The notes below the pieces were generated by a model, which was not told the DNA's origin, ran no database searches, and was given only the letters and a program-made list of their open reading frames with translations. DNA of 64,000 bases from JBKECP01 sp047974765 (GTDB taxonomy: Bacteria; Pseudomonadota; Gammaproteobacteria; Pseudomonadales; Halieaceae). How positions within the stretch are numbered: position 1 is the stretch's first letter; every line of letters begins with the position of its first letter. Location of the stretch: the NCBI GenBank assembly GCA_047974765.1, contig JBKECP010000027.1, positions 62,001 through 126,000 on the forward strand, given 5' to 3'. This document shows positions 34,079-43,698 of the stretch, piece by piece. The position numbers were made by a program, and so were the translations under genes.

Positions 34079-36361
34079 TCAGCTCTTTTCCAGCGTAACC
34101 TCTTCTTCCTCCACCAATACATCCAGTGCATCACCTGCACTGTTCAGGCGCACCTGTGCTATACCGCCTTTTTCTGACAGACTGCCAAACAGCACCAGTT
34201 CTGCCAGCGGCTTTTTGATGTATTCTCGAATCACCCGCTCCATTGGGCGTGCCCCCATGGTCTGGTCGTAACCTTTCTCTACCAGCCACAGACGGGCATC
34301 TTCATCGACATCCAGCGTCACCCGTTTTTCATCCAGCTGACCCTGAAGTTCACTCAGGAATTTATCAACCACAGTCAGAATTACATCTTCACCCAGAGGT
34401 TCAAACTGTACGATGGCATCCAGGCGATTGCGAAACTCCGGTGTAAAACTGCGGTTGACAGCCTCCAGTGCATCCGTACTGTGATCCTGAGCGGTGAAAC
34501 CGATACTGCGACGGCTCATATTCTCGGCACCGGCATTGCTGGTCATCACGACAATGACATTGCGAAAATCTGCCTTGCGGCCATTGTTGTCAGTCAAGGT
34601 ACCGTGGTCCATCACCTGAAGCAGCAAGTTAAAGACCTCGGGATGCGCTTTCTCAATTTCATCCAGCAGTACAACCGCATGGGGATGCTTGGTCACTGCA
34701 TCCGTTAACAGGCCACCCTGATCAAAACCCACATATCCAGGTGGCGCCCCGATTAAACGGGAGACGGTGTGGCGCTCCATATACTCAGACATATCAAAGC
34801 GGATCAGCTCCAACCCCAGCAATCTGGCCAGCTGACGGGTGACTTCAGTTTTACCGACACCCGTTGGCCCCGCCAGTAAAAAGGAACCTATGGGCTTGTC
34901 ACCACTACGCAACCCGGCCCTGGCCAACTTGATAGAGGTGGCCAGTGACGTGATCGCCTTGTTCTGACCAAATACCACCATTTGCAGATTTTTTTCCAGC
35001 TTCTGCAATACTTCACGATCATCCGAGCTGACACTTTTGGGGGGAATGCGGGCAATTTTGGCAATCACTGTTTCAATATCGCCCACACCAATGAGTTTTT
35101 TGCGTTTTGAAGGGGGTTGCAGCTGCTGATAGGCTCCCGCCTCATCAATCACATCAATGGCCTTATCCGGCAGGAAACGGTCGGTAATATAGCGCTCGGC
35201 CAAGTCTGTTGCTGTGCGCAGGGCTTTGTCGGTATAACGCAGCCCGTGATGCTCTTCAAAGCGAGACTTCAGCCCTTTCAATATTTTGTAAGCATCATCG
35301 GCGCTGGGTTCGAGCACATCCACTTTCTGGAAGCGACGGCTGAGCGCACGGTCCTTATCAAAAATACCCCGATATTCCTGGAAGGTGGTTGAACCAATAC
35401 AGCGCATGGTGCCGGAAGTCAGCAGTGGTTTGAGCAGATTGGACGCATCCATAACACCACCGGAAGCCGCACCGGCACCGATAATGGTATGAATTTCATC
35501 AATAAACAAAATTGCACCTTCGCACTTTTTCAGCTCGGCCAACAACCCTTTGAAACGCTTTTCAAAATCACCCCGATATTTGGTGCCTGCCAGCAACGAA
35601 CCCAAATCCAGTGAATAGACAACACTGTTTTGCAATAACTCGGGAACTTCAGCATCTACGATCATTTTGGCCAGGCCTTCAGCTATGGCTGTCTTGCCAA
35701 CACCGGACTCTCCTACCAGCAGAGGGTTATTCTTGCGGCGGCGAGCCAGGATCTGGGCAACCCGTTCTACCTCGGATATACGTCCGATCAGCGGATCGAT
35801 ACGCCCTGCCAGAGCCTCTTCATTCAGATTGGTCGCATAGTTCTCTAAAGGACTGGTCTCTCCCTCCTCTCGTGACTCAGGGTTTGCTTCCAGGCGCTCC
35901 AGCTCGGCATCATCCTGATCACCACCCACCTTGGAGATACCATGGGTGATGTAGTTGACCACATCCAGGCGAGCGATAGTCTGGGTTTTAAGGAAAAAGA
36001 CAGCCTGGCTTTCCTGCTCAGAAAAAATAGCCACCAGGACATTGGCACCGGTTACTTCACTTTTGCCTGCCGACTGAACATGAAATACCGCCCGCTGTAA
36101 TACCCGCTGAAAACCCAGTGTTGGCTGTGTATCACGCTCTTCTTCGTCTTCGGGAATCAGCGGTGTTGTGGCATCGACAAACTCAACCAGATCACCGCGT
36201 AGAGCACTGATATTGGCACCACAAGCCTTCAGTACGGCAATGGCGTCGTTATCGTCCAGCAGAGCCAGCAGCAAATGCTCCACGGTCATAAATTCATGGC
36301 GTTTGGCGCGTGCGCCGCGGAAGGCCTCATTGAGTATCACTTCCAGATCATTAGTGAGCAT
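34079..36361 (-). CDS. clpA: ATP-dependent Clp protease ATPase subunit ClpA
   Basis: 760 residues. Two Clp-N repeats (about 1-145) that bind ClpS, then two AAA+ modules: Walker A GESGVGKTA (about 216) and GPTGVGKTE (about 493), with Walker B FIDEIHT and LLDEIEKAH. The ClpP-docking loop, IGF/IGL-like in the family, is expected around 610 (RSIGFTAQD). It unfolds substrates and feeds ClpP, which is not in this window. It follows clpS by 32 bases. Confidence 0.96.
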   Translation of the reverse strand: MLTNDLEVILNEAFRGARAKRHEFMTVEHLLLALLDDNDAIAVLKACGANISALRGDLVEFVDATTPLIPEDEEERDTQPTLGFQRVLQRAVFHVQSAGKSEVTGANVLVAIFSEQESQAVFFLKTQTIARLDVVNYITHGISKVGGDQDDAELERLEANPESREEGETSPLENYATNLNEEALAGRIDPLIGRISEVERVAQILARRRKNNPLLVGESGVGKTAIAEGLAKMIVDAEVPELLQNSVVYSLDLGSLLAGTKYRGDFEKRFKGLLAELKKCEGAILFIDEIHTIIGAGAASGGVMDASNLLKPLLTSGTMRCIGSTTFQEYRGIFDKDRALSRRFQKVDVLEPSADDAYKILKGLKSRFEEHHGLRYTDKALRTATDLAERYITDRFLPDKAIDVIDEAGAYQQLQPPSKRKKLIGVGDIETVIAKIARIPPKSVSSDDREVLQKLEKNLQMVVFGQNKAITSLATSIKLARAGLRSGDKPIGSFLLAGPTGVGKTEVTRQLARLLGLELIRFDMSEYMERHTVSRLIGAPPGYVGFDQGGLLTDAVTKHPHAVVLLDEIEKAHPEVFNLLLQVMDHGTLTDNNGRKADFRNVIVVMTSNAGAENMSRRSIGFTAQDHSTDALEAVNRSFTPEFRNRLDAIVQFEPLGEDVILTVVDKFLSELQGQLDEKRVTLDVDEDARLWLVEKGYDQTMGARPMERVIREYIKKPLAELVLFGSLSEKGGIAQVRLNSAGDALDVLVEEEEVTLEKS

Positions 36362-36393
36362 TACCTTTACGCTCCCGGGACATTGCCCTCAGA

Positions 36394-36747
36394 TTAACCC
36401 TCAGATGCTTCAATTTCACACAACAGGGGATGTTCGTGCTCGCGTGAATACTGATTGACCAGCGCCGCTTTGGTTTCAGCAATATCCCGAGTATAGATAC
36501 CACACACACCTTTGCCCTGCGTATGTACCGTCAGCATGACATGTGTCGCCTGTTCTGTATTCATGCGGAAAAAGCGCTGCAGGATATCGACCACAAACTC
36601 CATGGGTGTGTAGTCATCATTGATCAATACTACCTTATACAACGGCGGCTGTTTAAGTTGCGGTTTTGACTCCTGCACCAATAGATTGCCATCGTAGTGA
36701 TCGTTCTCTTTGGCAAGGTGCCAGTTATGGGTACTTACGCTGTTCAC
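36394..36747 (-). CDS. clpS: ClpS adaptor for N-degron substrates
   Basis: 117 residues. A flexible N-terminal stretch (about 1-35), then the core LYKVVLINDDYTPMEFVV, with the N-end binding residues N-D-D and the M that gates specificity, and the QATHVMLTVHTQGKGVCGIYTRDIAETKA region. It delivers proteins with N-terminal Leu, Phe, Tyr or Trp to ClpA. It lies directly upstream of clpA on the minus strand. In many relatives cspD is next to clpS; I do not see it here. Confidence 0.96.
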   Translation of the reverse strand: MNSVSTHNWHLAKENDHYDGNLLVQESKPQLKQPPLYKVVLINDDYTPMEFVVDILQRFFRMNTEQATHVMLTVHTQGKGVCGIYTRDIAETKAALVNQYSREHEHPLLCEIEASEG

Positions 36748-36838
36748 GTGACAAATTCCAGCTCTTATTGCAGCTACATACTGTATATGGATACATTATT
36801 TACCCTTTCAAGGGAAGCCCACATATTCATAAACGGAA

Positions 36839-36862
36839 AAAGGCCCACACAAGTGGGCCTTT
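36839..36862 (-). terminator. rho-independent terminator of icd
   Basis: AAAGGCCCAC and GTGGGCCTTT, ten pairs with the loop ACAA. On the minus strand the hairpin runs into TTTTTCCG. It lies 52 bases beyond the icd stop codon. Confidence 0.9.
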
Positions 36863-36913
36863 CCGAATTGGGCTGCCTATACCGGGTCGGCGTTGGCAAC
36901 CCGCCTCAGCCAA

Positions 36914-38167
36914 TTACATATTTTTGATCAACTCCTGACCAAATTCAGAACAGCTGACCAATTTGGCACCATCCATCAGACGTTCGAAGTCATAGGTAAC
37001 TGTACCGGCCTGAATAGCGCCATTCATACCCTTGATAATCAAATCGGCAGCCTCATTCCAGCCCATATGACGCAGCATCATCTCAGCAGATAGAATCAGT
37101 GAGCCAGGGTTAACCTTGTCCTGGCCGGCATACTTGGGCGCTGTACCGTGGGTTGCCTCAAACAGAGCCACGGAGTCAGACAGATTGGCTCCGGGCGCAA
37201 TACCGATACCGCCGACCTGGGCTGCCAGCGCATCTGACAGATAATCGCCATTGAGGTTCAGGGTGGCCACGACGCTGTACTCTTTGGGCCGGGTCAGAAT
37301 CTGTTGCAACATGGCATCGGCGATCACATCCTTGATCACAATATCCTTGCCGTTATTGGGATTTTTGATTTTCACCCAGGGACCACCATCGAGCAGCTCG
37401 CCATCAAATTCCTGCCGGGCCAGTTCATAGCCCCAGTCACGAAAGCCACCTTCGGTAAATTTCATGATGTTGCCCTTGTGTACCAGCGTAACTGACGGCA
37501 GATCCTGATCAATAGCATACTGAATGGCTTTGCGCACCAGACGTTTGGTGCCTTCTTCGGATACCGGCTTGATACCAATACCCACATTTTGCGGGAAGCG
37601 AATCTTGGTCGCACCCATTTCCCCGATCAGGAAATCAACCACCTTCTGCGCTTCTTCGGAACCGGCCTGGTATTCAATACCGGCGTAAATATCTTCAGAG
37701 TTTTCACGAAAGATCACCATATTGCAGTCGCCGGGATGTTTAACCGGCGAGGGTACACCCTCAAACCAGCGCACCGGCCGCAAGCAGGTATAAAGGTCAA
37801 GCTCCTGGCGCAGCGCCACATTGAGCGAGCGAAAGCCACCGCCTACAGGCGTGGTCAACGGGCCTTTGATACCTACAGAATATTCGCGGACAGCATCCAG
37901 GGTCTCTTCCGGGAACCAGTCGCCATCATACAGTTCAGCTGCCTTTTCACCGGTATAGATTTCCATCCAGGAAATTTTGCGCTCACCGCCGTAAGCTTTG
38001 TCAACGGCGGCATCAACAACGTCAATCATCACCGGGCTGATATCCACACCGATACCATCGCCCTCGATAAAGGGGATAATCGGATTGACAGGAACATTCA
38101 GACTGAAATCATCATTGACCGTGATTTTTTCACCATTGGCAGGCACCTTGATATGCTTGTAGCCCAT
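36914..38167 (-). CDS. icd: NADP-dependent isocitrate dehydrogenase
   Basis: 417 residues from MGYKHIKVPANG, the usual start for this prokaryotic type; an in-frame start 22 codons earlier adds unlikely sequence. Isocitrate site RENSEDIYAG with the regulatory Ser, IEGDGIGVDI near the N-terminus, and the NADP loop LFEATHGTAPKYAGQ. Homodimeric TCA enzyme making 2-oxoglutarate. It is divergent from rluE, with 145 bases between, and ends in a clear terminator. Confidence 0.96.
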   Translation of the reverse strand: MGYKHIKVPANGEKITVNDDFSLNVPVNPIIPFIEGDGIGVDISPVMIDVVDAAVDKAYGGERKISWMEIYTGEKAAELYDGDWFPEETLDAVREYSVGIKGPLTTPVGGGFRSLNVALRQELDLYTCLRPVRWFEGVPSPVKHPGDCNMVIFRENSEDIYAGIEYQAGSEEAQKVVDFLIGEMGATKIRFPQNVGIGIKPVSEEGTKRLVRKAIQYAIDQDLPSVTLVHKGNIMKFTEGGFRDWGYELARQEFDGELLDGGPWVKIKNPNNGKDIVIKDVIADAMLQQILTRPKEYSVVATLNLNGDYLSDALAAQVGGIGIAPGANLSDSVALFEATHGTAPKYAGQDKVNPGSLILSAEMMLRHMGWNEAADLIIKGMNGAIQAGTVTYDFERLMDGAKLVSCSEFGQELIKNM

Positions 38168-38312
38168 TTGTCGTACTCCGTTGCTCAGGGGTTTTTGAAA
38201 CGTGGGGTGCGTTATTCTTGAGAGGAATCCCAATTCAACAGCGGCTCAGTGTAGCAGGTTTTTACACCTTCTCTCGACCCATTTGGGCAATATTAAAAAC
38301 CCTGGAAAGTAT

Positions 38313-38936
38313 ATGGCTACATTACTTTTATTTAACAAACCCTTCCGGGTACTGAGCCAGTTCAGTGATAGTCAGGGGCGCACTACACTGGCGAATTATC
38401 TGTCGGCACCGGGTTTTCGGGCAGCCGGGCGTCTGGACTATGATTCTGAAGGTTTGTTGCTGCTGACCGACAACGGTCACTTGCAACAGCGCATTGCCAA
38501 TCCCCGCCACAAGCAGTGGAAGCACTACCGGGTACAGGTTGAGGGAGATATTAATGAAGATGCCCTCAATAAACTCCGCCGCGGCCTGATACTCAAAGAC
38601 GGCCCCACTCTGCCTGCCAGGGCACAACGCATTACCGCACCGGCGGCGTTGTGGCCTCGCAACCCGCCCATACGCCAACGACAGCAACTGACAGACAGCT
38701 GGCTGGAGCTATCCATCCGTGAGGGACGCAACCGCCAGGTGCGACGCATGACAGCCGCTGTCGGTTTTCCCACCCTGCGACTGATCCGCTGGCAAATTGC
38801 CGACTGGTGTCTGGATCAGCTGGCACCGGGACAATACCGGCAAGTGACGGTCAATATGCCAGCGCTCACAACCGATCGTGGTTTTAATTCAGCAAAAGCA
38901 CGCCCGACAAGGGCCAACAGGAGAAACCGGCCATGA
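38313..38936 (+). CDS. rluE: 23S rRNA pseudouridine synthase RluE
   Basis: 207 residues from MATLLLFNKPFRVLSQFS. The RsuA-family catalytic Asp is in AAGRLDYDSEGLLLLTDNG; TELRIREGRNRQVRRMTA-like sequence (SIREGRNRQVRRMTA) marks the second conserved motif. RluE forms pseudouridine 2457 of 23S rRNA in E. coli. It lacks the S4 domain, as RluE does. It heads a chain of overlapping RNA-modification and nucleotide genes; its stop overlaps the next start (ATGA). Confidence 0.92.
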   Translation: MATLLLFNKPFRVLSQFSDSQGRTTLANYLSAPGFRAAGRLDYDSEGLLLLTDNGHLQQRIANPRHKQWKHYRVQVEGDINEDALNKLRRGLILKDGPTLPARAQRITAPAALWPRNPPIRQRQQLTDSWLELSIREGRNRQVRRMTAAVGFPTLRLIRWQIADWCLDQLAPGQYRQVTVNMPALTTDRGFNSAKARPTRANRRNRP

Positions 38937-39397
38937 CACGCACCTGGTTACCTCATGTCACCGTAGCCTGCGTTATCCGTCGCGGTGATGATTACCTGCT
39001 GGTGGAAGAGCGCGATAAAATTACAGGCAAAATGGTATTTAACCAACCGGCTGGACACATTGAGCCCGGCGAATCCCTACAGGATGCTGCGCTGCGTGAA
39101 ACCCGTGAAGAAACAGGCTGGCAAGTGGCGCTTGAAGGCATACTTGGCTGGTCGTTGCTGCAAGCACCCACTAACGGTATTACCTACTATCGGACGACCT
39201 TTCTGGCACGCCCTCTGGCAGCAATTGAAAACGCACAACTGGATTCGGATATCAGTGCCATTTACTGGCTTGATTTTGCTGCGATTACAGCAATATCTGA
39301 TAGAATGCGCAGCCCTTTGGTGATCGCCTCGATAAAGCTTGAGCGCAGTGGTCGCCTGTTTCCTCTGGACGCAATACAGTATTCGATACCGGCATGA
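38933..39397 (+). CDS. nudJ: Nudix hydrolase NudJ (phosphatase-like)
   Basis: 154 residues with a full Nudix box: GHIEPGESLQDAALRETREETGW (G-x5-E-x7-REx2EE-x-G). NudJ hydrolyses HMP-PP and nucleoside di/triphosphates in E. coli. The chain rluE-nudJ-mnmA is retained in many gammaproteobacteria; here each joins the next through an ATGA overlap. Confidence 0.9.
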   Translation: MTRTWLPHVTVACVIRRGDDYLLVEERDKITGKMVFNQPAGHIEPGESLQDAALRETREETGWQVALEGILGWSLLQAPTNGITYYRTTFLARPLAAIENAQLDSDISAIYWLDFAAITAISDRMRSPLVIASIKLERSGRLFPLDAIQYSIPA

Positions 39398-40485
39398 GTT
39401 TGAATGCAGCCCAAAAAGTGATTGTCGGCATGTCCGGCGGTGTTGATTCTTCGGTTTCTGCCCTGTTGCTGAAAGAGCAGGGCTATCGGGTCGAAGGCCT
39501 GTTTATGAAGAACTGGGAGGAAGACGACGGCACCGACTATTGCACCGCCAAAGAGGATTTTGCCGATGCCCAGGCTGTGGCCGACAAGCTGGGTATTACC
39601 CTGCACGCCGCTAATTTTGCCGCCGAATACTGGGATGGTGTATTTGAACACTTTTTAGCCGAATACCGCGCCGGACGAACGCCAAATCCGGATATCCTGT
39701 GTAATCGTGAAATAAAATTCAAAGCCTTTCTTGATTACGCCACCTTTTTAGGCGCGGATCTGATCGCCACTGGCCACTATGTTCGCCGCGGGCAAAATAA
39801 TGGTAAAACCAGCCTGCTCAAAGGGCTCGACAACAACAAGGACCAGAGTTATTTTTTGCATGCGGTTGGCCATACCGAACTCACCAGAAGCCTGTTTGTG
39901 CTGGGTGATATTGAAAAACCCACAGTGCGCAAGCTGGCCGCACAACACAATTTGCCCACGGCCAGAAAGAAAGACTCTACCGGTATCTGTTTTATTGGCG
40001 AACGTCGCTTCAGCGACTTTCTTAAACGTTATTTACCGGCCCAGCCCGGCGAAATTTATTCACTTCATGGCGATTTTCTGGGACACCACCAGGGTCTGAT
40101 GTACCACACTATTGGCCAGCGCCAGGGGCTGGGTATTGGCGGTCGCGCCGATGCCGGCGACGAACCCTGGTATGTCGTAGACAAGCATCTGGATAACAAC
40201 GTGTTACTGGTAGCGCAGGGCAATGATCATCCGGCACTGTTCAAAAATACGCTTTATGTCAGCAATATCTACTGGGTCAGTGGTGACACACCGGATCTTC
40301 CCCATTATTGTTGCGCCAAGGTACGCTACCGGCAACAGGATCAGGATTGTGTGATTCACGCAGATACAGAGGGCTATCGTGTTGACTTTGCCAAACCACA
40401 GCGAGCAATTACACCCGGTCAGTCAGTGGTATTTTACAATGATGAACTCTGTCTGGGTGGCGGCGTTATCGAGGAGGCTGCCTGA
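39394..40485 (+). CDS. mnmA: tRNA-specific 2-thiouridylase MnmA
   Basis: 363 residues. PP-loop SGGVDSS (14-20), catalytic Cys in NPDILCNREIKF, and second Cys in DSTGICFIGER, forming the persulfide/disulfide pair. It makes s2U34 in tRNA-Lys, -Glu and -Gln, receiving sulfur through the Tus relay. The family loop MKNWEEDD is conserved. Overlaps nudJ by four bases; hflD starts immediately after its stop. Confidence 0.96.
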   Translation: MSLNAAQKVIVGMSGGVDSSVSALLLKEQGYRVEGLFMKNWEEDDGTDYCTAKEDFADAQAVADKLGITLHAANFAAEYWDGVFEHFLAEYRAGRTPNPDILCNREIKFKAFLDYATFLGADLIATGHYVRRGQNNGKTSLLKGLDNNKDQSYFLHAVGHTELTRSLFVLGDIEKPTVRKLAAQHNLPTARKKDSTGICFIGERRFSDFLKRYLPAQPGEIYSLHGDFLGHHQGLMYHTIGQRQGLGIGGRADAGDEPWYVVDKHLDNNVLLVAQGNDHPALFKNTLYVSNIYWVSGDTPDLPHYCCAKVRYRQQDQDCVIHADTEGYRVDFAKPQRAITPGQSVVFYNDELCLGGGVIEEAA

Positions 40486-41130
40486 ATGAATACACACACA
40501 CGTTCACATATTGAACAACAAACCATTGCCCTTGCCGGCGCGGTGCAGGCCATTCAACTGGTTGACCGGATCGCCAGCACGGGCGGCTGTTCACCAGAAT
40601 TTGCCGAGGCCAGTCTGCACAGTCTGTTTCGTTTTGATGCCGACACTGTGGAAGCGGTTTATGGCGGTATTGGTGGCGTGCGCTCAGGTCTCAAAACACT
40701 GGCCACCCTGCTGACCAATGCACACGATGGCATCTCCCCGGTGATTCCCCGCTATCTTTTCAATCTACTCTATCTGGAACGCAAATACAGCGCGGATAGT
40801 AACATGATGAAAATAGTGCGCAGCCGACTTGAACACTCACAGTTTCGCACTGAAAATTTTGCCGCTGAACTGGCTGACATCAGTCACAGCGTAGCTGCTA
40901 TCTATGAAGACACGCTGAGCAAAATGGCTTTTCGTATTAAAATTGCCGGCAGCCCTGAACACCTTCAAAACAGTCGCAATGCCGATATGATCCGCGCCCT
41001 GCTGCTGGCCGGTCTGCGCTCGGTTTTTTTGTGGCGGCAGCTGGGTGGGCGGCGCTGGAAGCTGTTTTTACAGCGCAAAACCCTGCTTGAAAATGCACAG
41101 AATCTGTCGCGCGATGCCCGCCTTGTGTAA
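40486..41130 (+). CDS. hflD: HflD (lysogenisation regulator homologue)
   Basis: 214 residues, all helical. Conserved QTIALAGAVQAIQLVDRIA, SGGVRSGL-like GGVRSGLKTL, and the ending MIRALLLAGLRSVFLWRQLGGRRWKLFLQR. In E. coli the product is a membrane-peripheral protein that lowers lambda cII activity; its normal role is unknown. It starts at the base after the mnmA stop, in the usual mnmA-hflD-purB order. Confidence 0.93.
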   Translation: MNTHTRSHIEQQTIALAGAVQAIQLVDRIASTGGCSPEFAEASLHSLFRFDADTVEAVYGGIGGVRSGLKTLATLLTNAHDGISPVIPRYLFNLLYLERKYSADSNMMKIVRSRLEHSQFRTENFAAELADISHSVAAIYEDTLSKMAFRIKIAGSPEHLQNSRNADMIRALLLAGLRSVFLWRQLGGRRWKLFLQRKTLLENAQNLSRDARLV

Positions 41131-41188
41131 CATCTCCTCTTTCTATTTCTGTCCAGCCAGTATTGGCTTATTTCACCCGGAGACCGGT

Positions 41189-42568
41189 ATGAACCTCTCA
41201 GCACTGAGTGCAGTATCCCCCATTGATGGCCGTTACGGCAGCAAAACAACGGCTTTGCGCGAGGTATTTAGTGAATATGGTCTGATCAAACGCCGGGTAC
41301 TGGTAGAGATTCGCTGGTTGCAGCAATTGGCAAAACATGCCGGTATCAGTGAAGTTCCGGCTCTGTCAGATGACGCCAATGCCGCCCTGGAGCGTATTGT
41401 CAGCAATTTTGATGAAACCGCTGCCATTCGTATCAAAGACATTGAAGCGACCACCAATCACGATGTAAAAGCCGTCGAATATTTTATTAAGGAGCGCTTT
41501 GCAGATAGTGCCGAACTACAGGCAATAGCCGAGTTTGTGCACTTTGCATGTACCTCTGAAGATATCAACAATCTCTCCCACGCACTGATGCTGCGCGATG
41601 GTATGTGCGATGTCATGCTGCCCTGTATGCAGCACATCGTCAGCACACTGACGGGGCTTGCCATTGCCACGGCAGATACCCCCATGCTCTCACGTACCCA
41701 CGGTCAGACTGCCAGCCCGACCACTATGGGCAAAGAGCTGGCCAATGTGGTTGCTCGCCTGCAACGCCAGATTGCGCAAATTCAGAATATTGAGTACCTG
41801 GGTAAAATTAATGGTGCCGTTGGCAATTACAACGCCCACCTCAGCGCCTATCCCGGCCTTGATTGGCAGCGCAATGCCCAGGACTTTGTCGAGTCGCTGG
41901 GCCTTGCCTTCAACCCTTATACCACCCAGATCGAACCCCACGATTATATGGCTGAATTGTTTGATGCCCTTGCCCGCTTCAATACTGTGCTGCTGGATTT
42001 TGACCGGGATATCTGGAGTTATATCTCAGTGGGTTATTTCAAACAGAAAACCGTTGTCGGAGAAGTGGGCTCCTCCACTATGCCGCACAAGGTTAACCCC
42101 ATCGATTTTGAAAACTCCGAGGGCAATCTGGGTCTGGCTAATGCCATTTTTGGCCATTTATCAGCCAAGTTGCCCATCAGCCGCTGGCAGCGCGACCTGA
42201 CCGACAGCACCGTGCTGCGCAACATGGGCGTTGGCCTTGGTTACAGCCTGATCGCCTATCAATCCAGCCTGAAGGGTATTGGCAAACTCCAGATTAATGA
42301 AGAACGCCTGCGGTCAGACCTCGACAATAGCTGGGAGGTATTGGCCGAACCAATACAAACCATTATGCGTCGCTACGGCATTGCCGAACCCTATGAAAAA
42401 CTCAAAGCCCTCACCCGTGGTCAGGTGATCAACCGCGATACCATTCAGACTTTTGTCAGGACGTTGGCATTACCTGAAGAGGCATTGGATGAACTGCTGG
42501 CGCTGACGCCCGCCAGTTACATCGGCAATGCCGCCGATCAGGCACATGCTATTGTCCGGTCGGTATAA
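41189..42568 (+). CDS. purB: adenylosuccinate lyase
   Basis: 459 residues from MNLSALSAVSPIDGRYG. Fumarase/aspartase-superfamily signature GSSTMPHKVNPIDFEN with the catalytic Ser/Lys, and the TRTHGQTASPTTMGKE block containing the general-acid His. It splits SAICAR and adenylosuccinate in purine synthesis. It is 58 bases after hflD and precedes a ribosomal oxygenase by two bases. Confidence 0.97.
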   Translation: MNLSALSAVSPIDGRYGSKTTALREVFSEYGLIKRRVLVEIRWLQQLAKHAGISEVPALSDDANAALERIVSNFDETAAIRIKDIEATTNHDVKAVEYFIKERFADSAELQAIAEFVHFACTSEDINNLSHALMLRDGMCDVMLPCMQHIVSTLTGLAIATADTPMLSRTHGQTASPTTMGKELANVVARLQRQIAQIQNIEYLGKINGAVGNYNAHLSAYPGLDWQRNAQDFVESLGLAFNPYTTQIEPHDYMAELFDALARFNTVLLDFDRDIWSYISVGYFKQKTVVGEVGSSTMPHKVNPIDFENSEGNLGLANAIFGHLSAKLPISRWQRDLTDSTVLRNMGVGLGYSLIAYQSSLKGIGKLQINEERLRSDLDNSWEVLAEPIQTIMRRYGIAEPYEKLKALTRGQVINRDTIQTFVRTLALPEEALDELLALTPASYIGNAADQAHAIVRSV

Positions 42569-42570
42569 TA

Positions 42571-43698
42571 GTGGCCAGAGGGCACCTGCACCTGCCCATT
42601 GATCACGAAGACTTTCTTCGTCGTCACTGGCAGCGTGAACCTCTGCTGATCCGATCTGCCCTGCCTGATTTTCAGCCGCCGTTGTCAGCTGATGAGCTGG
42701 CGGGGCTGGCTATGGAAGAGGCGCTCGAATCACGAATTATTTATCAAAATGCCCCCGGGCAATGGACACTTGAGTGCGGCCCTTTTAACCAGGCAGATTA
42801 CCAGCGCACGGGGGCCTGGACATTGCTGGTGCAGGCGGTGGATTATTTTATTCCCGAAGTTGCCGCTTTGCGGCAACTGGTTGATTTTTTGCCTCAGTGG
42901 CGTTTTGACGATGTAATGATCAGCTATGCCAGCGACGGTGGCAGTGTCGGCCCTCACTTTGATCTCTACGATGTATTTTTACTCCAGGGCCAGGGGCAGC
43001 GTTTGTGGAAACTGGGCCAGCGCTGCGATAGTCACTCAGCTCTTTTGCCAGATAACGAATTGTCTATCCTGCAGGATTTTGAAAGCCACAGTGAATATCT
43101 GCTGGACCCCGGCGATATTCTTTATATACCGCCAAAAATGGCCCATTGGGGTATCGCCCGGGGTGATTGCACAACTTTTTCACTGGGCTTTCGCGCCCCC
43201 CGACGACACGATCTGCTGGCTCGATTGACGGATCATATTCTAGAACATGACATAAACGATGAATTAATGAATGATCCAGGTCGTGCACTCAATCACCAGC
43301 CCGGCAAAATCAGCAAAGAGGATTTACAGGCCGTTCGCAAACAGGTTTATGCACTGCTTGACGCTGAGGATTCCAGCCGCTGGTTTGGTGAACTGATCAG
43401 CGAACCTCGCTATCCGATAGAAGAAGCTCCCTATAGCGATGAGCAATTATCCCAATACCTGCAAGGCACTATTACCCTGCAACAAAACCCCGCATCACGC
43501 CTGGCCTGGACAGATACCAGCGGTGGGCAGATCTGTATTTTTGGCAATGGCTTCAGTTATGAGACAACGCACGAACACCGTGCGCTGATTATGGCTTTAT
43601 GTGGACAACAATCTGTCACCCTCCATCTCGATGGCAAAGACAAAGAGCAGGCGCTGACACAATTTTTACTGACAACAGGCTGTTGTCATGTCATCTGA
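42571..43698 (+). CDS. roxA: ribosomal protein-hydroxylating oxygenase RoxA (YcfD-like, JmjC)
   Basis: 375 residues; GTG start. Cupin/JmjC fold with Fe(II) ligands His129-x-Asp131 (HFDLYDVF) and His192 (KMAHWG), and a C-terminal winged-helix-like dimer part. E. coli YcfD uses 2-oxoglutarate and O2 to hydroxylate Arg81 of ribosomal protein L16. The motif spacing here agrees (known ligands H125, D127, H187). It follows purB closely and overlaps the acetyltransferase by 11 bases. Confidence 0.92.
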   Translation: MARGHLHLPIDHEDFLRRHWQREPLLIRSALPDFQPPLSADELAGLAMEEALESRIIYQNAPGQWTLECGPFNQADYQRTGAWTLLVQAVDYFIPEVAALRQLVDFLPQWRFDDVMISYASDGGSVGPHFDLYDVFLLQGQGQRLWKLGQRCDSHSALLPDNELSILQDFESHSEYLLDPGDILYIPPKMAHWGIARGDCTTFSLGFRAPRRHDLLARLTDHILEHDINDELMNDPGRALNHQPGKISKEDLQAVRKQVYALLDAEDSSRWFGELISEPRYPIEEAPYSDEQLSQYLQGTITLQQNPASRLAWTDTSGGQICIFGNGFSYETTHEHRALIMALCGQQSVTLHLDGKDKEQALTQFLLTTGCCHVI

